The translations under genes were made by a program, and so were the position numbers. The notes under the pieces were generated by a model. That model made no database searches and had not been told where the DNA came from. It worked only from the letters and a program-made list of their open reading frames with translations. Of a stretch of DNA of 64,000 nucleotides, positions 58,143-64,000 are shown one piece after another. Source of the DNA: Desulfofustis limnaeus (GTDB lineage: Bacteria > Desulfobacterota > Desulfobulbia > Desulfobulbales > Desulfocapsaceae); contig NZ_AP025516.1 of the NCBI RefSeq assembly GCF_023169885.1, forward strand, positions 3,203,501 to 3,267,500, given 5' to 3'. Position 1 is the stretch's first letter. Every line of letters begins with the position of its first letter.

Positions 58143-59436
58143 ACTGACCATGATCCTGTTGTTGTTGGTGTTTCTGCTGGCCCTGCTGGCCAGCGGCATC
58201 TGGGTGGCCTTTTCCCTGCTGGCTGTCGGCATGGCCGGCATACACTTTTTCTCCGGCGCCCCGCTCGGCAACGTCATGGCCACCACCATCTGGGGGGCAA
58301 GCAACAGCTGGGCTCTGGCCGCCCTGCCACTGTTCATCTGGATGGGCGAGATTCTCTTTCGATCGCATCTGTCGGAAGACATGTTTTCCGGCCTGTCACC
58401 CTGGTTGTCCCGCCTTCCCGGCCGCCTGCTGCACGTGAATATTCTCGGATGCGGCATCTTCGCGGCAGTGTCGGGATCTTCCGCGGCTACCGCCGCTACC
58501 ATCGGCAAGATGTCGCTGCCCGAGCTGGCCCGCCGCAACTATCCGGAACGGATGATGATCGGCACACTGGCCGGATCGGCAACCCTCGGCCTGCTCATTC
58601 CCCCGTCCATCATCCTCATCGTCTACGGGGTGGCAACCGAACAATCCATCGCCCGTCTGTTCATTGCCGGTATCCTTCCGGGGACACTGCTGATTTTTCT
58701 CTTTGTCGGCTATGTGATCGTCTGGTCGATGTTCAACCGGCAGCAGATTCCACAACCGACAGAGACGCTCCCACTGGCCGAGAAATTGAAGCGTTCGCGC
58801 CGTTTGATCCCTATTGTTTTACTGATTTGCGGCGTAATCGGCTCCATCTACGCCGGCATCGCATCGCCGACCGACGCGGCCGCCGTCGGGGTTTTGCTGG
58901 CCCTGATCCTCTCCTGGCTGGGAGGAACACTGGATCGCAAGACGTTCCTCGACGGCCTTATGGGGGCAACCAAGACCTCCTGCATGATCGCCTTTATCCT
59001 TGCCGGGGCGGCATTTCTCACCGTCGCCATGGGTTTCACCGGCATTCCGCGGATGCTTGCCGAGTGGATTGGCACCTTTGGGCTGTCGCCCTATGCACTG
59101 CTGGCGGCTTTATCGCTGTTTTTCATTGTTCTGGGCTGCTTCCTCGATGGCATTTCGGTAGTGGTACTGACTACCTCGGTGATCATGCCCATGGTCGAGC
59201 AGGCGGGCATCGACCCGCTCTGGTTCGGCATCTTTATCGTGCTGGTGGTGGAAATGGCTCAGATCACCCCACCGGTCGGGTTCAACCTCTTTGTCATTCA
59301 AGGCCTGACAGGCATGGATATCCTGCGAGTGGCGGTGGCGGCACTACCCTTTTTCCTGCTGCTCGTCGTCGCCCTCGTTCTGATCACCGTCTTTCCGACG
59401 ATAGTCACCATCCTGCCGAGCATGATGGGCAGTTAG
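58135..59436 (+). CDS. dctM: TRAP transporter large permease (DctM family)
   Basis: A 433-residue membrane protein from ATG 58135, which overlaps the dctQ stop; the frame is open 17 codons upstream within dctQ. About 12-13 hydrophobic helices. GCGIFAAVSGSSAATAATIGKMSLPEL, LIPPSIILIVYG and MAQITPPVGFNLFVIQ are DctM signatures forming the substrate/Na+ sites. Together with dctP and dctQ it makes a complete secondary transporter. Confidence 0.96.
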   Translation: MAELTMILLLLVFLLALLASGIWVAFSLLAVGMAGIHFFSGAPLGNVMATTIWGASNSWALAALPLFIWMGEILFRSHLSEDMFSGLSPWLSRLPGRLLHVNILGCGIFAAVSGSSAATAATIGKMSLPELARRNYPERMMIGTLAGSATLGLLIPPSIILIVYGVATEQSIARLFIAGILPGTLLIFLFVGYVIVWSMFNRQQIPQPTETLPLAEKLKRSRRLIPIVLLICGVIGSIYAGIASPTDAAAVGVLLALILSWLGGTLDRKTFLDGLMGATKTSCMIAFILAGAAFLTVAMGFTGIPRMLAEWIGTFGLSPYALLAALSLFFIVLGCFLDGISVVVLTTSVIMPMVEQAGIDPLWFGIFIVLVVEMAQITPPVGFNLFVIQGLTGMDILRVAVAALPFFLLLVVALVLITVFPTIVTILPSMMGS

Positions 59437-59440
59437 GCAT

Positions 59441-59977
59441 TTACAACGATGACGCAGCCCGGGCCGCCTGATCGTACAATCCGGACATGAAACGGAGGAT
59501 CAGGGCCGCCCGGCTTACCTCCAAGCCCTCCTGATCCAGCGAGGTGAAGGCCGAAACCAGGCAGCGCTCGCGTACATCGCGATACGACTCGCAGGCTGAT
59601 CGGCCTTCTTTCGTAGTGCCGTAGAACATCTCCTTGCCCCGCTTCTCACGCTCAACCAACCCCGCCTTGACCAGTTTTTTCAATGAGTAGTTGACGGTAT
59701 ACTGATCTTCCACGTGCAGGACAAAACAGATGTCACTGAGCCGCTTGCGACGGTTACGATGGTTGACGTTATGCAAGACCAGCACGTCAAGCGAACTGAA
59801 ATCGGGATACCCGGCCGCAGCCATGCACTGCACGATCCAGCGGCTGAAGGCATTGTTGGCAGTAATGAGCCCGTACTCCAGTTCACTCATCTGCCAGCCG
59901 CCAGCCGACGCCAGGTGTTCCGAGGAGACGATCGGACTGAAGTGTTTCAGATCGAGATTCTGTTGTTTTCCACCCAT
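59441..59977 (-). CDS. MarR-like winged-helix transcriptional regulator
   Basis: A 178-residue protein from ATG 59977 (AGGGGG upstream; a TTG at 59998 is possible). Winged helix about 60-145: SSLDVLVLHNVNHRNRRKRLSDI, HVEDQYTVNYSLKKLVKAGLVEREKRGKEMFYGTTKEG. The family is MarR-like and usually binds a small effector. It is convergent with dctM, 4 bases apart. Its location makes it the likely controller of the TRAP/oxoprolinase divergent promoter. Confidence 0.85.
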   Translation of the reverse strand: MGGKQQNLDLKHFSPIVSSEHLASAGGWQMSELEYGLITANNAFSRWIVQCMAAAGYPDFSSLDVLVLHNVNHRNRRKRLSDICFVLHVEDQYTVNYSLKKLVKAGLVEREKRGKEMFYGTTKEGRSACESYRDVRERCLVSAFTSLDQEGLEVSRAALILRFMSGLYDQAARAASSL

Positions 59978-60012
59978 GTTCCCCCTCGGATCGATCAAAA
60001 GATTGACTCGAT

Positions 60013-60657
60013 TCAGGTGATCGGCGTTACCCGTTCCACCTTGACGCCGCTGTCCCAGAGCATATCGAGCAGGGCATCGTGTTCCCGTCCTCGGATGGCG
60101 ACGCTGATCAGTTGCTGGTCCCGGCTGAAGTCGTGATACTGCATGATGGCAAGAATTTCCTTGTCCTGGCGCTGGAAGGCCTTGATCATTTTATAGAACG
60201 AGCCGGAACGATGATCGATCTTCAGGTCGAAACGGACCCCGGCATGTTCGGTGGTCATCATATCAAGAAAGGCATCCAGGATGTTGGTAATACTGAGTAT
60301 TCCAACCAGACGCCCCTCCTCGACCACCGGCAGGCCGTCGATCTTGTTGTGCCGCATGACCCCAACCGCTTCGACAAGCGAAGCATCAGGACTGACCGTC
60401 AACGGCGCAGCAGTCATGATGGCGGTAATCTGCGTGGTGGCGCTGAGAAACTCGGTTTCCTGGCTGTTCTGGGCATCGAGGATCGAAGGCATGGCTTTTT
60501 CCACGTCACCGGGGCTGACAATTCCCACCAGCCGATCATCACGCACCACAGGCAATCGTCGGATCCGGTGTTTGCGGAACAGCTCCCGCGCTTCGGCAAG
60601 GCTGGCTTCCGGCGCAATGGTGATTACCTCCCGGTTCATCCACATGCCCACATACAT
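60013..60657 (-). CDS. CBS-domain pair protein with C-terminal ACT-like domain
   Basis: A 214-residue protein with two CBS motifs (about 8-60, IRRLPVVRDDRLVGIVSPGDV; about 78-130, IDGLPVVEEGRLVGILSITNI) and a C-terminal ACT-like segment. CBS pairs bind adenine nucleotides and regulate partners; this stand-alone form resembles AcuB. A GGAGGAG lies upstream of the ATG. It is 24 bases downstream of fapA on the same strand. Confidence 0.9.
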   Translation of the reverse strand: MYVGMWMNREVITIAPEASLAEARELFRKHRIRRLPVVRDDRLVGIVSPGDVEKAMPSILDAQNSQETEFLSATTQITAIMTAAPLTVSPDASLVEAVGVMRHNKIDGLPVVEEGRLVGILSITNILDAFLDMMTTEHAGVRFDLKIDHRSGSFYKMIKAFQRQDKEILAIMQYHDFSRDQQLISVAIRGREHDALLDMLWDSGVKVERVTPIT

Positions 60658-60681
60658 GATAACGCTCCTCCGACACCGCGG

Positions 60682-62349
60682 TTACAATTCGAAATTCTGC
60701 AACGGATTCTTGCTTGAGTAAAAGAAAATCTTCTGGGTATCGCCATTGAGCGAGAAAAAACCTTCCCGGCAGGTGTGGCGCAAGATCGCCTCGCTGTTGC
60801 CGATACGAATGGTTGCGCCGGCCTGGATAACCCCGGCGATATCGATTTTCTGGCCGCAGGCATAGCGAAGACCGCCGGCCGCATCGTTGTCGGGAGAAAC
60901 CGGGATCAGATTGAACTCTTTCAACTCTGCAGAGCAATCGGCTAACTCTTCCTGCCGATCTTCCAAATCAACCGAGGCCCCCCCCGGTCCCAGGCGATGT
61001 TGCAGCTTGAACACCGCCTCCTCGCACCGCTCTTTCTTTTTCAAAAGACTCACATAACGTTCATGACGTTCTGAATCAACAGCCGCAGCGAGGGTTGAAT
61101 GGGGGCTGGTGTCGGTGTCCACCTGATGTAAAGACAGGCTCCCACCGGCAAACAACCTGCTGCCGATGACCCGCGCATCAGCCCCGCAGGTGAATGACCC
61201 GAGACAGCGAACATCGGCAAAATAGAGTTCCTGGGCCACCGTTACCGAACCGCGAGCAACGACCCGTCCTTCTTCAATATAGTGAACGAACACATCTCCC
61301 TCCACCTCCAGGAGGGATTGTTTTCCCGTCATGCCGCCGCGCACGATCATGTTGGCCCCGCCTATCACCTGCGCCGACTCGATGATGCCATTGACCAGGA
61401 TATCACCACCAGCCCGTAGAACGAATCCCGGCCGTACCGAGCCACCGACCTCGACACCGCCTTTGCTCCGCACGTTACCGGTATGGTAGTCGATATCGTC
61501 GGGAATTACCTGTTTGGACGTGACCTTCACCGTGGTATCGTTGACCACCGTCACCACCCCGCCACAGGCGGCACGAATCTGCCCCGATTGTTCGTCGAAG
61601 ACGATGTCGGCACTGCTCTTGACGTTCAGTTCCTTGCCCGGCACCTGCGGCACTTCATGGCCGAAGACATTGATCCCGACCAGTCCCGCCGTGGCCGGGA
61701 TTCTGGTCGCCAGCAACTGGCCGGCATCCACCCCGATGAAGACGTTGCGCTCCTTGAAATCCATGCTGCCATCCGATTGCTCCTCGCCGGGTTGGACACC
61801 GACCGACACCTCGATGCGCAACCGACCGTTCTGTCCGTTAACCGGCATCCTGCCCCGAGCGATCACCTGCCCGACAACCGGTGTCTTTTGCTCCGATACC
61901 TGTTCACAGGCCGCCTTTATTGCCCGCTCACGAATTCCCCAGCGAACCCCTGCCCGAGTCAGTTCATCGAGGATCTGCTGTTGATCGGGGACTGGGCCAC
62001 CGTCGCAAGGCGGATAAAGCGTCAATTGCGCCGACCAGCCATCCTCGCTGATTCGCACCATCGGCTCAAGGGAAACGGTCACGATCTGAACGGAGCCTTC
62101 TTTCTTCTTGGTGAGCTTGGGATAACCTGAAGTTTCAGCGAGAAGACCCCGGCTGTCGGCGGAGTACTCCACCTGACTTCCTGGCGACAAGGCTACTTCC
62201 TGTTTATTGCCGCTTCCGGTCTCATCGCCTGCATCAAGGCTGACCAGCAGCGCTCCGGCCGGCACCCACTGACTCACCTCGAAGCTGCGCCGTTCCTCTC
62301 CTTCTCCGATGCTGACGGTACCGGTCCTGAAATACTGTTTATAAGCCAC
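60682..62349 (-). CDS. FapA family protein (DUF342, polymer-forming)
   Basis: A 555-residue protein with the DUF342/FapA right-handed beta-helix region (about 295-410, GGVEVGGSVRPGFVLRAGGDILVNG, GMTGKQSLLEVEGDVFVHY), a preceding beta-rich domain and a coiled-coil with Cys near the C-terminus. The family is linked to envelope or signalling scaffolds and sometimes to chemotaxis or flagella loci, but its role is unknown. It starts with GTG at 62349 behind GGAGAGGAG. It leads the CBS-domain gene. Confidence 0.88.
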   Translation of the reverse strand: MAYKQYFRTGTVSIGEGEERRSFEVSQWVPAGALLVSLDAGDETGSGNKQEVALSPGSQVEYSADSRGLLAETSGYPKLTKKKEGSVQIVTVSLEPMVRISEDGWSAQLTLYPPCDGGPVPDQQQILDELTRAGVRWGIRERAIKAACEQVSEQKTPVVGQVIARGRMPVNGQNGRLRIEVSVGVQPGEEQSDGSMDFKERNVFIGVDAGQLLATRIPATAGLVGINVFGHEVPQVPGKELNVKSSADIVFDEQSGQIRAACGGVVTVVNDTTVKVTSKQVIPDDIDYHTGNVRSKGGVEVGGSVRPGFVLRAGGDILVNGIIESAQVIGGANMIVRGGMTGKQSLLEVEGDVFVHYIEEGRVVARGSVTVAQELYFADVRCLGSFTCGADARVIGSRLFAGGSLSLHQVDTDTSPHSTLAAAVDSERHERYVSLLKKKERCEEAVFKLQHRLGPGGASVDLEDRQEELADCSAELKEFNLIPVSPDNDAAGGLRYACGQKIDIAGVIQAGATIRIGNSEAILRHTCREGFFSLNGDTQKIFFYSSKNPLQNFEL

Positions 62350-62951
62350 AATTCTCCTCTCCGTCTCAGCGTCTGCCTGTGCCGCTATTTGTACCTGTCG
62401 CGCCGGGCCGGCTCGCCACCCGCATTTCTCGCCACCTCAGTATATCATATTTGGAGCAGAGTCAAAGCGTTGCCGCAGCCTCCGGGACACAACGAGCCGA
62501 TCGTCAGCCAAGCCGGGCCACCCTTGACCATGAGGCTGCCGTCGGACAAACCGCCCACCGGGCCGGTAGCGGCCCAGGTAGCGGCCAGATGCAACCTGAT
62601 CGGTGCGGTCACCGACGGATTATGAAAAAACCATTATGCCGCTGAACGGAAAATGATTATTAGTGCACAGCAGGGTATGGGAAATCAAGAACGCCCGGTC
62701 GACACAAGCTGGCGCAACAGGTTACCGGCTCAGAGAGAACTGGGTTGTCAGGCAAGACGTACGGCAAACACATCCTTGCCATACTCGACTTTCGACAGTA
62801 CAAAAAAATGAAGGGCCTGCATTCGAGCAGGCCCTATATGTAGAAGCTCCTTGCTGGAGCCGGTATGGATGGAATCGTCTTTCAAAAGCGAAGCTAATAT
62901 AATGATCGAATCGCAAAATGCAAGCATCTTTTATCAAAAAATGGGTTAGCC
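62350..62951. other. Long intergenic region, possible small RNA, no supported protein gene
   Basis: This 600-bp region separates fapA (minus) and the flavoprotein gene (plus). Open frames such as 62389-62625 have no start signal or family resemblance. Its right half has a minus-strand promoter-like sequence and two hairpins ending in a T-run (see the ncRNA entry). The left half shows nothing I can name. Confidence 0.5.
62802..62889 (-). ncRNA. Candidate small RNA (about 90 nt)
   Basis: On the minus strand TTGCAT (62923-62918) and TATATT (62901-62896), 16 bases apart, resemble a sigma-70 promoter. Transcription from about 62889 would give an RNA with a GCTCC/GGAGC stem (62860-62846) and an AGGGCCTGC/GCAGGCCCT stem (62835-62812) followed by TTCATTTTTTT, a typical intrinsic terminator. 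No protein frame fits. The U-rich end faces away from any annotated minus-strand gene end, which is why I favour an independent RNA. Confidence 0.35.
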
Positions 62952-63533
62952 ATGAACATTCTTGTAGTCCTCGGCAGCCCGAGGAAAAACGGAAACAGTG
63001 AGATCGCCGCTCAGCAGGTCGCCGAGACGATCCTGGAAACACACCCCGGCTCGGTCGAATATCTTCGTCTGTCGGGCCAAAAGATCAGTCCGTGCATCGC
63101 CTGCGGTGGCTGCTCCGAAACAGGCCAGTGCGTTATCAAAGACGACATGGGCGCCGGCTATCAATCGCTCGATGACGCCGACCTCGTCATTCTGGCAGCG
63201 CCCATCTATTTTTATGGCCTCAGCGCCCAGGCCAAGGCCTTCATCGACCGCTGCCAGGCCAGATGGTCCCGGAAATACTTGCTGAAAAAGCAGATTCGCC
63301 CAGGAGAGACCCGGCGTGGCTGTCTGGTCTGTACGGCGGCCACCCAGGGCAAGAAGTTGTTCGACGGAGCGATCCTGGTTGCCAAATCGTTTTTCGATAC
63401 GCTCGACATCGAATATGGCGGCGAATTGTTGATCAGAGGTGTCGACGAGAAAGGAGCGATCCTGGGGCATTCCGAAAAACTTCAACAGGCAAAGGAATTT
63501 GCCCGTCACCTGGCACAGACATACGACTCATGA
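62952..63533 (+). CDS. Iron-sulfur flavoprotein (NADPH-dependent FMN reductase fold)
   Basis: A 193-residue flavodoxin-like protein. The FMN phosphate loop GSPRKNGNS is at 8-16. Residues C48, C51, C54 and C60 (CIACGGCSETGQC) form the compact CX2CX2CX5C site that in archaeal and anaerobe ISF proteins binds a [4Fe-4S] cluster. AAPIYFYGLSAQ is the second flavin loop. It probably handles electrons or reactive oxygen in anaerobes. Its stop overlaps the next start (ATGA). Confidence 0.93.
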   Translation: MNILVVLGSPRKNGNSEIAAQQVAETILETHPGSVEYLRLSGQKISPCIACGGCSETGQCVIKDDMGAGYQSLDDADLVILAAPIYFYGLSAQAKAFIDRCQARWSRKYLLKKQIRPGETRRGCLVCTAATQGKKLFDGAILVAKSFFDTLDIEYGGELLIRGVDEKGAILGHSEKLQQAKEFARHLAQTYDS

Positions 63534-64000
63534 AACAAGCACCAGTTCTTCTCACCGGTCTTCTGGCATTGCTCCTGCTTTTTTCCGCCTGCTCTTCCAA
63601 CACCAGTTGGCGCGACGCCAGCCGTGAATCCGCCGGCATCGCCCCTGACCCGGCAACCACCGAAACAGCGGTACTCCATGTCTACGGGGCAGATGCCTGG
63701 GGCTGGCGGGGATGGTTCGCCATTCATACCTGGATTGCCGCCAAACGCACCGGCGCTGAATCCTATGTGGTGTACGAAGTGATTGGTTGGCGTCTGAACC
63801 GGGGACTACCGGTGGTCAGAATCGATACGGACATCCCGGACCGCTACTGGTTCGGCGCTCGCCCGCAATTGCTCGTCGAGCATCGGGGCGAGGGGGTGGA
63901 CCGCTTGATCGATGCGGTGGATGCGGCAGCACGCAGCTACCCGTGGAAACACCAATACAAGGCGGTGCCCGGCCCGAACAGCAATACCTTCGTCGCCTGG
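63530..64000 (+). CDS. DUF3750-domain lipoprotein (partial, runs off right edge)
   Basis: The frame opens with ATG at 63530, overlapping the flavoprotein stop by 4 bases, and stays open to the window end (157 codons). The signal peptide ends with the lipobox LLFSAC. The body (LHVYGADAWGWRGWFAIHTWIAAK, RIDTDIPDRYWFGARPQLL, YKAVPGPNSNTFVAW) matches the DUF3750 pattern of Trp/His-rich segments, of unknown function. It is likely co-transcribed with the flavoprotein. The C-terminus is missing. Confidence 0.85.
   Translation, partial: MKQAPVLLTGLLALLLLFSACSSNTSWRDASRESAGIAPDPATTETAVLHVYGADAWGWRGWFAIHTWIAAKRTGAESYVVYEVIGWRLNRGLPVVRIDTDIPDRYWFGARPQLLVEHRGEGVDRLIDAVDAAARSYPWKHQYKAVPGPNSNTFVAW

Noticed and set aside
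62389-62625. 78-codon plus-strand frame in the fapA-flavoprotein gap
   Set aside because: No ribosome binding site, no recognisable domain, Pro/Ala-rich composition as expected by chance at this GC content.

Overview
The window looks like the chromosome of a Gram-negative anaerobe. The best fit is a sulfate-reducing or related deltaproteobacterium of the Desulfobulbales type (Desulfobacterota). This is inferred from a hydrogenase maturation protease next to an HdrC-like Fe-S protein, a selenocysteine tRNA, PilMNOP with an MshL-type secretin, a TRAP transporter, an iron-sulfur flavoprotein, a FapA (DUF342) protein and a type I-C CRISPR-Cas system. No rRNA or other definitive marker is present, so the taxonomy is inference.

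Layout. 1-10.9 kb is housekeeping: a hydrogenase-associated operon leaving the window on the left, galE, a 4-OT tautomerase, ligA, a gshB-ABC exporter-glutaredoxin operon, a class A penicillin-binding protein and a TPR lipoprotein. 11.1-23.6 kb is a complete type I-C CRISPR-Cas locus read on the minus strand: WYL regulator, cas3, cas5c, cas8c (with an internal cas11c start), cas7c, a RhuM-Fic protein inserted in the operon, cas4, cas1, cas2, leader, and an array of 38 repeats and 37 spacers. 23.8-27.9 kb holds a gap-rimI-pgk-tpiA-secG-tRNA-Leu operon. 28.1-32.6 kb carries sfsA, queC, pyrC, pyrB and lepB. 33.0-40.3 kb is a type IV pilus/secretin operon ending in a strong terminator. An intact IS66 element with perfect 8-bp target duplication sits at 40.9-43.4 kb between secB and uvrA. 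46.4-50.4 kb has a CoA-binding protein, glyQ without an adjacent glyS, tRNA-Sec, a very acidic small protein, an MFS transporter and a DUF309 protein. 50.5-60.0 kb is a likely catabolic island: transketolase, fused hydantoinase/oxoprolinase, TRAP transporter and winged-helix regulator around a palindrome-rich divergent promoter. 60.0-64.0 kb has a CBS-domain protein, FapA, a structured intergenic region with a possible small RNA, an iron-sulfur flavoprotein and a truncated DUF3750 lipoprotein.

How the genes work together. The CRISPR locus has every component for adaptation (Cas1-Cas2-Cas4), crRNA processing and interference (Cas5-Cas7-Cas8-Cas11) and target degradation (Cas3). Degenerate repeats at the left end and the strand of the repeats put the leader at the right, beside cas2. 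The most unusual part is the RhuM-Fic gene between cas7 and cas4. It has its own strong ribosome binding site and could be a toxin or addiction module coupled to the CRISPR operon. The pilus operon splits the usual PilQ roles between an AMIN-STN-TPR protein and a secretin lipoprotein. The 50-60 kb island suggests uptake of an organic acid or cyclic amide by TRAP, ring opening by the HyuA/HyuB-type enzyme, and a transketolase step, under a MarR-like regulator; its substrate is not identifiable from sequence.
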